This document shows positions 52,831 to 62,889 of a stretch of DNA of 64,000 nt, piece by piece. A program made the position numbers and the translations under genes. The stretch's first letter is position 1. Every line of letters begins with the position of its first letter. This stretch comes from Trifolium pratense (Eukaryota > Streptophyta > Magnoliopsida > Fabales > Fabaceae). The DNA is taken from NCBI RefSeq assembly GCF_020283565.1, contig NC_060062.1:22044127-22108126 (forward strand), read 5' to 3'. Under the pieces are notes generated by a model. That model did no database searches. It was not told the origin of the DNA and saw only the letters and a list, made by a program, of their open reading frames with translations.

Positions 52831-54462
52831 ATGCAATCAGAAAACTTAGCCATAAAATTGCCAGTTTTTGAGGGTAAAAATTATCACTTATGGGCAACCA
52901 GAATGGAAGCTTATCTTGAAGCTAATGATCTTTGGGAGGCTGTTGAGGATGAGTATGAGATTGATCCATTACCGGACAATCCAACGGTTGCACAAATTAA
53001 AATTCATAAGACGAAAAAGCAGCGAAAATCAAAGGCAAAGTCTTATCTCTTTTCTGCTGTTTCTGAAGCAATCTTTACAAGAATTATGACTCTGAAGTCA
53101 GCCAAAGCAATATGGGATTTTCTCAAGCAGGAGTACGAAGGAAATGAGAAAATCAAAGGGATGCAAGTGCTGAATTTGATCAGAGAATTTGAGATGCAGC
53201 GGATGAAGGAATCAGAAACAATCAAGGAGTATTCTGACAAACTTCTAAGCATCGTCAACAATGTAAGATTGCTTGGAACTGAATTTTCTGATACAAGGAT
53301 AGTCCAAAAAATTCTTGTAACTGTTCCTGAGAGATTTGAGTCCACCATTTCTTCTCTAGAAAACTCCAAAGATTTGTCAACCATTACTTTGTCAGAATTA
53401 GTGTATGCTTTGCAAGCCCAAGAACAAAGGCGACTTATGAGGGAGGAAGGCACGATTGAAGGTGCTTTACAAGCAAAGTTGAAGCTCAATCAAGGCCACA
53501 AAGGAGAGAAGAAAAAGGCCCAATGGAACAACTTCCAGAAAGGAGAAGGTTCCAATAAATTGAGTAGTAAAGCTGAAGATGAGCAGGCAAATTATCCTCC
53601 ATGTCAGCATTGTGAAAAAACAAATCATCCACATTTCAGATGCTGGAGTAGACCTAATTTCCGTTGCAACAAATGCAATCAGCCGGGTCATATTGCAAAA
53701 TTTTGCAAAAATGAAGTACAACCTAAAGTTGAGGCACAAATGGCTGATCAAAATGAGGAGGACGAATACTTATTTGCAGCAACATGTTTGTCTACCGACA
53801 AAAATAAGAAAAATTGGTTGGTTGATAGTGGATGCACACATCACATGGCCCATGATGAAGAGTTGTTCAAGAAGTTAGACAAAACAATTGTTTCAAAAGT
53901 TACCATTGGCAATGGACAAAGTGTTGATGTCAAAGGCAAGGGAGTTGTTGCTGTTGAAACTCTCTCAGGTACTAAATATATTTCTGATGTTTTATTTGTG
54001 CCTGAGTTGAATCAAAATTTGTTAAGTGTTGGACAAATGTTGGAAAAACATTACACTTTGCATTTTAAGGATATGAAGTGCACCATATTTGATTCTATTG
54101 GTTGTGAACTAATGACTATTAAAATGAGAAATAGAAGTTTTCCGATAGAGTGGAAGCAAACGGCAATACATACATCTCCAAATGTAGTAGAAGCCTCAAA
54201 TAAAGAGAAGATCGGAGTAAAAAATCTCCAAGGCCAAAGCTCTGAAACTGCCGAAGGAAAATTAGATGATAATGCTAATTTTTCTGTTAAAAAGTGTGAA
54301 CCTCTTGCTGAAATTTTTGAAATGTGCAATATTGCTATGGTCAATCCTTTGGGTGATGCAAATGTGGCAAGCATGGATGGTTGGAGAGTTTTCATGCGGG
54401 AGGAGAAAAATATGAAAGAGAAAAATGAATCTTGGCAATTTGAAGATAAGTCAAAAGATTAA
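52831..54462 (+). CDS. Ty1/copia gag-protease protein, integrase and RT deleted
   Basis: A 543-residue open frame between two LTRs. The N-terminal gag part (from LPVFEGKNYHLWATRMEAYL) forms the particle. A zinc knuckle CNKCNQPGHIAKFC lies near residue 280, preceded by another Cys/His cluster (CQHCEKTNHPHFRC). The protease has the active-site DSGCTHHM near residue 333 and the LFVPELNQNLLSVGQ segment. The text then jumps to MREEKNMKEKNESW, which normally lies just before reverse transcriptase, so integrase has been removed. Past the stop at 54460-54462 the frame continues as a short RT start (CRTKLDHNGSKNKFQEKLV) and ends. It can make gag and protease only and would depend on a full element to move. 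Confidence 0.9.
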   Translation: MQSENLAIKLPVFEGKNYHLWATRMEAYLEANDLWEAVEDEYEIDPLPDNPTVAQIKIHKTKKQRKSKAKSYLFSAVSEAIFTRIMTLKSAKAIWDFLKQEYEGNEKIKGMQVLNLIREFEMQRMKESETIKEYSDKLLSIVNNVRLLGTEFSDTRIVQKILVTVPERFESTISSLENSKDLSTITLSELVYALQAQEQRRLMREEGTIEGALQAKLKLNQGHKGEKKKAQWNNFQKGEGSNKLSSKAEDEQANYPPCQHCEKTNHPHFRCWSRPNFRCNKCNQPGHIAKFCKNEVQPKVEAQMADQNEEDEYLFAATCLSTDKNKKNWLVDSGCTHHMAHDEELFKKLDKTIVSKVTIGNGQSVDVKGKGVVAVETLSGTKYISDVLFVPELNQNLLSVGQMLEKHYTLHFKDMKCTIFDSIGCELMTIKMRNRSFPIEWKQTAIHTSPNVVEASNKEKIGVKNLQGQSSETAEGKLDDNANFSVKKCEPLAEIFEMCNIAMVNPLGDANVASMDGWRVFMREEKNMKEKNESWQFEDKSKD

Positions 54463-54709
54463 AAGTTGATTGATGTTAACTTGGTTTGTAGAACTAAACT
54501 TGATCATAATGGTTCTAAGAACAAATTTCAGGAAAAATTGGTTGATAAAGGATTTCAAGAACATGTTCATTTTTCTAATGATTTTGCTGATGTGGCGAGT
54601 CATAAAGGGGCAAGTCTTGAAGTTGAGAAAATCTACAAAGTCCATTAGAGAAGTTGATAAGTCCAAAGAAGAGGAATTTGAAGTCAATAACTATTGATTC
54701 AAGGAGGAG

Positions 54710-54957
54710 TGTTGAAATTATGAATCAATATTATTATTATAGTTTAATAGAGTTTATTGAGTTTCTTAGGATTCCTATTGTTACTAGTTTTAACTATAGG
54801 AATTATGAGTATTAGTTGGTGTGTTACAAATTTAAGGTAGTTTAATTCTGATTTATGTTTATGTTTTTTATATTATGTTTTTCATGTATTTAAAGGATGA
54901 TAATATCAATAAAATTGTGTGAGTTGTATTCCTCCTTCCTCTAAAAACAATCCAACA
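54710..54957 (+). repeat. 3' LTR of the copia element
   Basis: 248 bp, TGTTGAAATTATG to TCCAACA, preceded by the purine tract AAGGAGGAG (54701-54709). Pairs with the 5' LTR at 52519. The whole element is about 2.44 kb. No clean target duplication is seen because the 5' LTR start is altered. Confidence 0.92.
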
Positions 54958-55085
54958 ATAAACCCAAATCCGCACAAATTGAGAACGCTCCAAATTTAGT
55001 ACCTGGCCAAACACAAAAACCCGCTCCAGCATCAGCATAAAATATTGATAGGCATCCACTGTTGCATCACATTCATGCACAAACC
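54958..55085 (-). pseudogene. LINE relic, outer flank of the copia element
   Basis: The minus strand has an open stretch with CDATVDAYQYFMLMLERVF and ERSQFVRIWV, which would continue into WKLNVPEQI at 52500 if the copia element were removed. It is probably the same LINE relic; similarity is weak. Confidence 0.4.
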
Positions 55086-55334
55086 TCCACTCTAATTTAC
55101 TAATTCTTTCACCATAAAATTCTTCATATTTTCAAGTTTTGTATGTCTAGTTTTATTAATTATATATTTCATTTCATAGGGTGTGTGAAAGTGTGAAATT
55201 GTGAGTATATATAGTATATAATTTACAAATAATAAATTGGTCAAAGTTGTAAAGATTTTGAGTATTTTTATTGGGTACATAGACGATATAAACTCACACA
55301 TATAAGTGAATGAGTTGGAATTCAAACCCCAAAC

Positions 55335-56487
55335 TAGGAGTGTATGCGGATTAGATCTATTTTAGCCAAATTTGTTACCCGACCCGATCAAAGGTAAATG
55401 GGTTGGATGTAAATTAAACCAAATATTTTTTTATGTTAAATCCGAACTGACCCAACCCAATGGTGAGTTGGTTGGGTTGGATCAACGGGTCATTACATAT
55501 AAATTTTTAAAACAATTTAAAAAAAAATAGTTATACGACATTTTATTTCAAGAAAATTTTAAAGTCTAGACTAAATTTTACTATATAAAATGTAGGCTTA
55601 AATGCAGTTTTGACCCCCCAAGTTTCACAATTGCTTGATTTTAGCCCCCACATTTCAATTGCTTTATTTTAACCCCCTAAGTTTCACAATTGCTCGATTT
55701 TAATCCTCCAGGTTTCAATTGCTCGATTTTGGCCCCCCAAATTTACCCCATTTTGTATTTGCTAGCCCCCCGTTGACTTTTTTGATTAAAAATTGCTTAT
55801 GTGACATTTTTAAAAAAAAAATAAAAATAAAAATATTTGCTTTTATAAAAATGTATTAAAAATTGTTCATAAATTATTTTTTACTTTTTTATATAACAAA
55901 ATTATTTTATACACTGTAATAAAAAAATATTTTATAATTTAGTTTTTAAAAAACAATTTGTAATTTACTTATTTAATTTTAAAATGTCACATAACCAATT
56001 TTTAATCAAAAAATTCAATGGGGGCTAGTAAATGCAAAAAGGAGTAAACTTGGGGGGCCAAAATCAAGCAATTGAAACTTTGAGGGATAAAATGGAGCAA
56101 TTGTAAAACTTAGAGGATTAAAATCAAGCAATTGAAACGTAGGGGGCCAAAATCAAGCAATTGTGAAACTTGGAGGGACAAAACTTCATTTAAGCCTAAA
56201 ATGTAAACATTTGAAATTACATGATGAAATATTTTCAATATAGTATCAAAATTTAAGATTTTAAAACATAAAAATATTAAACTATATCATAAAAAATAAT
56301 AAATCGTAACAATTTCTTAAAAGTTCGCGGGTTCATAGGTTTAAAATCATAAACCCATTACCCGGATCAAATCACTTTGAGTTTGAACGGGTTGATTCGG
56401 ATTGGACTTGCCACTTGAAGGGATTCAGGTAAAATGTGGGTTGGATCACTAAGTTGAACGGGTTATCCATACTCGTGAACACCCCTA
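55335..56487. mobile_element. hAT-like MITE, split by a fold-back MITE
   Basis: Ends TAGGAGTGTATGCGG and CGTGAACACCCCTA are inverted copies with mismatches, of the same TAGGxGTG type as the element at 35321. The inside contains GGGTTGGAT-type text. No clear 8-bp duplication remains, so the limits are approximate. Without the insertion it is about 540 bp. Confidence 0.6.
55595..56196. mobile_element. Fold-back MITE (GGCTTAAATG ends), 9-bp target duplication
   Basis: 602 bp. The left arm (GGCTTAAATGCAGTTTTGACCC, with repeated CAATTGCTTGATTTTAG text) is repeated inverted at the right end (CAAAACTTCATTTAAGCC). Flanked by a perfect TAAAATGTA (55586-55594 and 56197-56205). Mutator-type by duplication length. 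Nested in the hAT-like MITE above. Confidence 0.88.
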
Positions 56488-57093
56488 CCACGATAATGAG
56501 GTCAGACCTAACAATTTTGGTATTTTTTGTCAGTTAAACTAGGGCTTGTGGACAAGATTTTGAGCTCTTTAATCAGTGGTCAAGAGTTCGTTGTCCGACT
56601 CTTGCTTCGGTTGCCTGTCACCAATCTTCAAATTTTTAACAGCCAACAAGTTCGCATGATACATTGCGAACAATGGCTTTCCAAAATTTAATTAGCTGAA
56701 TAATACTAACTTCGTAATTGATTATAATAATACTCAACTACTACATTTGTTTAATACTTTAAATGTTTATCATGTGCTGTTATATCTTGTACTGTCATAT
56801 ATATTTACATTTTGCAGATTAAACGAACTCTAAAAGAATCAAAAATTAGGAATACAAGGCAACTCATAATGGGGATAATTTTGTAAATTTGTTAGATTCA
56901 ATTATTTATTTACTTACTTAGATTCAATTATAGCTTTTCAAAGGTGAAAGGCAACGTGGATGTGATGTAGGTCCCTTTGCACACCAACATGCCAAGTTAC
57001 CAATATGAAGAAATATATTTTATTCCTAACACCCATTTGCATATTCAACCCACTCAAATTCTTATTCTATGTTACTGTTGCATTCTCTAAACT
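56488..57093. other. Upstream region of LYK copy C
   Basis: From 56870 on it is shared with LYK copy B (GGCAACGTGGATGTGATG, about 56951-56968), with a 50-bp extra stretch before the ATG. A GTGGTCAAGAGTTCG relic at about 56577 resembles a SINE B box. Confidence 0.5.
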
Positions 57094-60000
57094 ATGAAAC
57101 CAATCAAATTGAGATTATCACTTTTATTCTTGTTACTGGCCTCTAAATCCTTCATTGCAGAATCAAAATGCAACAAAACTTGTGACTTAGCTTTAGCTTC
57201 CTATCATCCGATGAAAGATTCAAACTTGACATATATTTCGGAAATCATGAAATCCAACCTTGTTTCAAAACCGGAAGATATTTTCATCTACAGCACAGAT
57301 ACAATGCCAAACCAAAATTTTGTCCGAGCCAGTTCAAGAGTGAATGTTCCCTTCCCTTGTGATTGCATCAATGATGAGTTTCTTGGTCACACTTTTCTAT
57401 ATGAGCTTCAGCCAACAGATACCTATGCTTCAATTGCTGAGTTCACTTTTAGAAATTTGACCACTAAGGAGAGGATCCAAAGAGACAACGTTTATGCAGA
57501 AAACTTTATTCCTAAGTTTGTGAAGGTTAATGTTACTGTTAACTGTTCCTGTGGGAACAGAGAGGTTTCCAATGATTATGGATTGTTCATCACATACCCT
57601 CTTACTTCTAAGGACACTTTGGAGTCTATTGCAAAGGATACCAAGCTTGATGCTGAGTTGCTGCAGAGGTACAACCCTGGTGTGGATTTCAGCCAAGGAA
57701 GTGGTCTTGTTTTTATTCCAGGGAAAGGTTAGGTTTTTATTTTTCTGTCATGGTTTATTTTTCTGATAGTGGAAATTTTATACTTGTTTTGGATTTGGTT
57801 TTCCATTTGTACAAAAGGGAAAGTAATTGGGCTCAAGTGGTTACTGAGAAAGTGAGATACAATGTTCAACTAGTAACAAACTCATCTCAACAAACTAACT
57901 GAAAGCTGAGCTGTCATAACTAACTAGTTGAAGGAGCTAAGCTACAAGAATCTTACAATAAGCTATGGTGTACTACTAGTTATAGTGTGTGTTGATTGCT
58001 TGATCAACAAGTAAGCTGTGTTCTTAAGTTTTGCTTGGTGTGTCTATTTGATCCTTTTATATTCAACACTGCTGTCGAGACCGTTCACTATTTCATCATT
58101 GCGTCCGCTGCCAAAACCGCCGTCTCCCTAAGAGTGTTAATGAAACCAAAATCGAAATTTGTCAAAAATGTATTTAATGTTTGACTATATTAGCCAATTT
58201 TATTACTCATTCTTTTTTTTATCATTATTTTCTTTTAATTTTTCAGATGAAAATGGAATTTATGTTCCCTTGTGCCCGACCCCTAGGTAAATTGTTTTGT
58301 GCTACCCTTCAATGTGCTCACAAAAGATGAACATTCATTTATATTGGTTGCATCATCATTTTTTCTTTTTCCTTTTCTCTCTTGCAGAAAAGCAGGTCTT
58401 GCCTTCAAACTTATCAGAGAATTGGCTATATATATGATGACTAAATTTTTTGCATGTTCACAAACATATGAGCTTAAATTTCAATCTATATAAGCAGGTC
58501 ATTTAGCTAGGAGTTTAGCTACTGCTGGAATATCTATTGGAGGAATATGCATGGTTCTGTTATTATCAATTTGTATATATGTTCGATACTTTCGAAAGAA
58601 GAATGGAGACGAGTCTAATTTGCCACCAAATGGTAGATGTCTATGTACAATTTTCAAACTCAAATTCCTTACCTCCTCCCAATATTCATGAGTTGAACTT
58701 GAAACTAGTCTTCTGCTTATTTTATTCATACCTCTCACAGGTTATAAAGATGCCAATGATGATACTGGATCCAAATATATTTTTGAGGACAAATTGCCAA
58801 AGTTTTCGTATGTAGAACTCGCCAATGCTACAAATAACTTCAGTCTGGCTAACAAAATTGGTGAAGGTGGTTTTGGTGAAGTCTACTATGGAGAGCTGAG
58901 AGGGCAGGTTTGTCATCACAGCATTGTTAGTTTAACTATATGCATTGATCTTATTAAGTAAGTTCTCTTAAATTACACAGAAAACTGCAATAAAAAAGAT
59001 GAAGATGCAAGCAACAACAGAATTTCTTGCTGAACTGCAAATCTTAACAAAAGTTCGTCACTGGAACCTGGTAAATTATCAAACATAAATCATGTTTTGT
59101 TAAATAAAGTTAATTGTTTCTCTATAAACTTACGTGAGTAATATGTGTTCGCGCGCACTTTAACATATAGGTACACTTGATTGGATATTGTGTTGAGGAA
59201 TCTCTATTCCTTGTGTATGAGTACATGGAAAATGGAAACTTAAGCCAACATATACATAATTCAGGTAATATAAAATAAGCACATGATGAAGAGCAACTAT
59301 TTTCAGTGATGATACATTAATGTGAAACTGTTTGCAGGGAGAGAAGCGATGGCGTGGGCTACCAGAATGCAAATTGCTCTTGATGTAGCAAGAGGCCTTG
59401 AATACATTCATGAGCATTCAGTGCCTGTGTATATCCATCGCGATATAAAACCAGATAATATTTTATTAAATGAAAATTTCACTGCAAAGGTATAGTCCTA
59501 TCCTATGTCTCAATAATAATTTTGTGAAAGCTTCTTACTTAGTTTTTACTATTTTCTCTCTTGAGATAATTGTGGTAGATCATATATTATCCTATAATAG
59601 ATTGCAGATTTCGGAGTAACCAGGCTTACGGATATTGCAAATTCAGCAGATCAAACTCATCATATGGCAGGCACATTTGGTTACATGCCACCTGAGTATG
59701 ATGAATTCTGCTCTCTTTTTCTTTGGTTGATAGTTATCTTAGGTATTAGTTTAATTCAACCATTAACTTTCGTGCAGAAATGCATACGGACATATTTCTC
59801 GCAAGATAGATGTATATGCTTTCGGAGTTGTTCTTTATGAACTAATTTCTGCTAAAGCAGCTGTGATCAAGATCGATAAAACCGAGTTCAAGAGCCTGGA
59901 GATTACGACCAATGAATCTATCGATGAATATTACACGAGTCTTGTAGCTTTGGTAACTAATTGTTAAATTCCCACTAATTTTTCTTTTCAATTGGTAACC

Positions 60001-60378
60001 TTATTTATAGTTATACATTGCTAATTAATACCTATATGTTCATATTTATATTGTGTTAGTTTGATGAAGCTATTGATCAAGAGAGAGATCCTATAGAAAG
60101 TCTAAGAAAGTTGGTGGATCCAAGGCTTGGAGATAATTATTCAATTGATTCCATTATCAAGGTATTTGTATAACATTTTTGTGTTTTTGAATTAAGTATC
60201 AGACAAGATTTACCTGTTTTTCCAATGGCAGATGGCACAGCTTGCCAAGGCTTGCATAAATCAAGATCCGAAACGACGTCCGACAATGAGAGCTGTTGTG
60301 GTTTTTCTTATGACACTAAATTCTACAATTGATGATGGAAGTAGCACTGATAATGTCACGACCCAACTCCAATCGTGA
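57094..60378 (+). CDS. LysM receptor-like kinase copy C (LYK), apparently functional
   Basis: Twelve exons, 612 residues: 57094-57727, 58247-58286, 58388-58395 (8 nt), 58498-58632, 58741-58907, 58981-59070, 59171-59264, 59338-59489, 59601-59695, 59778-59952, 60060-60161, 60232-60378. All introns are GT-AG and keep frame. Parts: signal peptide 1-24; C26/C30, CDC 89-91 and CSC 151-153 (the CxC pairs that brace three LysM domains); transmembrane helix 234-256; kinase with Gly loop 313-320, Lys333, likely alpha-C Glu346, HRD 423-425, DFG 443-445, PPE 470-472. The family binds chitin or lipochitin oligosaccharides and signals from the plasma membrane; length is close to LYK3 (620). The segment after PPE is NAYGH, not the YAQYG of symbiotic NFR1/LYK3. 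The last seven residues (VTTQLQS) and the stop come from a solo LTR. Confidence 0.88.
58388..58395 (+). other. 8-nt microexon of LYK copy C
   Basis: AAAAGCAG lies between CTTGCAG (acceptor) and GTCTTGCC (donor). Including it keeps frame and encodes R-K-A-G across the junctions; skipping it puts a TAG four codons into the next exon. The counterpart in copy A is 39003-39010. Confidence 0.65.
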
Positions 60379-60443
60379 CCGGCGCACGAACTAATACTAG
60401 TCCGGCAAGCCTAATGACCGAATTTGACAAACAATAAATATAT

Positions 60444-60626
60444 GGGTCATGCTAAACAGTGTCCCTGGGGCACTTGTTAAGCATCCCTAAAAAGGAAATA
60501 AAAAATAAAATTTATATTGAAAAGACAACTTTTTATACTTTTGAGGTATTGAATGCACGCATTTCGAGACAGAATTTCTATTTTAACATGCTTAACTAGT
60601 GCCCGGGGGCACTGTTTAGCATTTTC
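60444..60626. mobile_element. Palindrome-ended MITE, copy 2
   Basis: 183 bp, GGGTCATGCTAAACAGTG to CACTGTTTAGCATTTTC, with inner palindromes GTGCCC/GGGCAC-type near each end. Flanked by a perfect 9-bp TAAATATAT (60435-60443 and 60627-60635). Same family as 31944-32119. Confidence 0.9.
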
Positions 60627-61741
60627 TAAATATATTATTTCCAAATGACTATTTACTTAGAACAATTTTACTGAAATTTCGACAAAGTCTCATCTATATT
60701 TTCAATGTTTCCAAATCAGAATAAATCATGTTTGCAGCATATACATCATTCGGTCAGAATTTTCAAAATATACATATTTAAATTTATACATTTCAAAACA
60801 AGATATTCCTAGACTCAAAATAGCTTCAGATACTCGATCAACTCCAAATATACATATACAAAATAGTTTTCATCAAGAAGGCCTACCAAAAGAGTGACAT
60901 TGACAAATCTTTAACTCTGCTAGAAGCTTTCTATTCAGTTGACTTTGAATCTGAAAAAAAATATAAGATGAAGGAGTAAGTCACAAGAACTTAGTGAGAG
61001 ATAACAACCATTATCAACTAGATGGGAAACACACAAAGGCACGAACATTTGATTTTTAGAAAGCTTGTAATAATTATTGTATAGTAGTAACTACATAATA
61101 TAAATAAGGGTCTAACATGTGCATATAAGGCACATGATAAGATATCTTAATATAGAAATTTAACATTTAATGATACAAGACATTTAATGCTTGAAAAGTT
61201 AAAATGCACAAATTCTAAAGCATAATTTCTATTTTTACTATCTTAATATGTGTCATATATGCACATGTTAACATTCTCCTATAAATAATACTCGATCCAA
61301 ATCATTATAGAGTTTGAAATTTGAAATAATAAAAATATAGAAATCCAATCAAATAAAAAGAAGTCATAACGAGAAAATCGAGAGACGGCTCCATCTCGTT
61401 GATAGCCCAACTCCTATACTAGTTCCACTACTCATCCAAGATAGATATCATTTCTAAAATTTTTTGAATCATAAAGTTTTACCTCAAGGAGTATCCATGA
61501 ACAACTTTCAAGAGATGGGTTCTCTTCTTCCTTTGAGCACTAACCCCAACCCCAAAATCATATCCAAAATTACTTGAAGGACTGAGATTGCTTTGCTTAT
61601 ATGTAAAATTTTCTTCTAGAGTTTATGATTTATGGGAGAAATTGGTGATTTTTGAATGAAAGAAGTGGAAAAATTGAACTTGAAGTGTTGGAACTGAGAA
61701 ATAGGTGATTTTTTTTATTTTTTTTATTATTATTTTTTAAA

Positions 61742-62822
61742 GGGTCATGCTAAACAGTGCCTCCGGGGCACTTGTTAAGTATATCTAAAAAGGAAATAAA
61801 AAATAAAATTTATATTGAAAAAACAACTTTTTGTACTTTTGAGGCATTGAATGCACGTATTTCTAGACAAAATTTCTATTTTAAGGGTCCGTTTGGTGCA
61901 CAGGATAGCATAGTGACAGGATATGATATAAAACAGGATAAGAATATGATAGGATAACAGCAGTATAACAGTTATACTCAGTTATCATATCCTATGTTTG
62001 GTGCACACATGATAACAAACATAATAACTATTATATTTTGTTTTTAATACATACTTGCTCATAATAATATGATAAGATATATAACATATTTAATTGACAA
62101 AATTACTCTTGTAAAACAATTGTTATTTTTTTAAAATTATTTTGTAATACTTTGAATTTTATAAATAAAAAAATATAAATAAGTAATCAAATAACTTTAT
62201 ATAATTTAAAATAAAAATCATGAGAAAATAATCAAGTTTAATTTTTTATATGAATCATGATCAAATAAATAACTCAATAATATATACATGTTAGATAAGC
62301 CAAATAAATATATGGTATATCTCATACGTAAATAATAAAACTACTATTGCAAAAGAATTATATTTAATTTTTTATAAAATTTAAATTAATATCCCTATTT
62401 GTCAATTTTTTAATAATCATTTTACTTTAAAATATTGTAATTTTAGTAAAATTTTGATTTTTTAGAATATATAAATTACAAAATTACCCTTGTGAGAAAA
62501 TCACATATATATTTAAAAATTAATTATTTTATTATTGATATTTTATTAATTTTATTTTATGTATTTTAAAATATATTTTATAAAATAAATCAGTAATTTT
62601 TTTTTCTTATCCTATCCTGCCGGTAACCCAGCTCAATTTCAGGATAAGAATTATAACTAGAGAGGCAGGATAGGATAAGCTTCAGGATTAACTTATCATA
62701 TCCTGCTATATCACCAAACACTGAATTACGGCAGGATATGATACAGTTATCCTATCCTGTCTCTTATCCTGTGCACCAAACGGGCCCTAACATGTTTAAC
62801 GGAGCACTGTTTAACATTTTCC
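61742..62822. mobile_element. Palindrome-ended MITE, copy 3, split by a Tourist-like element
   Basis: Starts GGGTCATGCTAAACAGTGCC and ends GCACTGTTTAACATTTTCC, flanked by a perfect 9-bp TTTTTTAAA (61733-61741 and 62823-62831). Without the nested element it is 175 bp and aligns with copy 2 along its whole length. Confidence 0.9.
61885..62787. mobile_element. Tourist-like (PIF/Harbinger) MITE nested in copy 3
   Basis: 903 bp with inverted ends GGGTCCGTTTGGTGCACAGG and CCTGTGCACCAAACGGGCCC (one mismatch in the first 20), flanked by TAA (61882-61884 and 62788-62790). The inside is AT rich, with repeated AGGATATGATA / TATCATATCCT text. Copy 2 of the outer MITE shows the empty site TTCTATTTTAACATG. 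Confidence 0.92.
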
Positions 62823-62850
62823 TTTTTTAAATATTAAACGGTGCGTTTCA

Positions 62851-62889
62851 GATAATGCAGCATTGACTCTGGCTATGGAGCATGACTAA
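62851..62889 (+). pseudogene. Orphaned C-terminal codons of LYK copy C
   Basis: Reading from the duplicated GATAA gives D-N-A-A-L-T-L-A-M-E-H-D and a stop. This continues the kinase tail of copy C in frame once the solo LTR is removed. These codons are now cut off 2.5 kb downstream. Confidence 0.85.

Larger units (their letters stand above)
60354..62850 (+). mobile_element. Solo LTR in the last exon of LYK copy C, carrying three MITEs
   Basis: Starts TGTCACGACCC and ends GCGTTTCA, flanked by a perfect 5-bp duplication GATAA (60349-60353 and 62851-62855). Without the inner MITEs and their duplications it is about 1.2 kb, a normal LTR size; TATAAATA at about 61282-61289 could be its TATA box. 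No internal region or second LTR is present, so it is a solo LTR left by recombination. The family is unknown; the TGTCACGACCC start is seen in some gypsy LTRs. Confidence 0.88.

Noticed and set aside
57728..58246. Intron 1 of LYK copy C has extra text relative to copies A and B (about 57820-58075), considered as an LTR.
   Set aside because: No TG...CA limits with matching flanking duplications could be found.
59690..59790. Apparent missing GT donor after PPEY in exon 9 of LYK copies A and C, suggesting broken genes.
   Set aside because: The donor is one codon earlier (CCTGA|GTATGATG). With it, exon 9 is 95 nt and joins exon 10 in frame in both copies.
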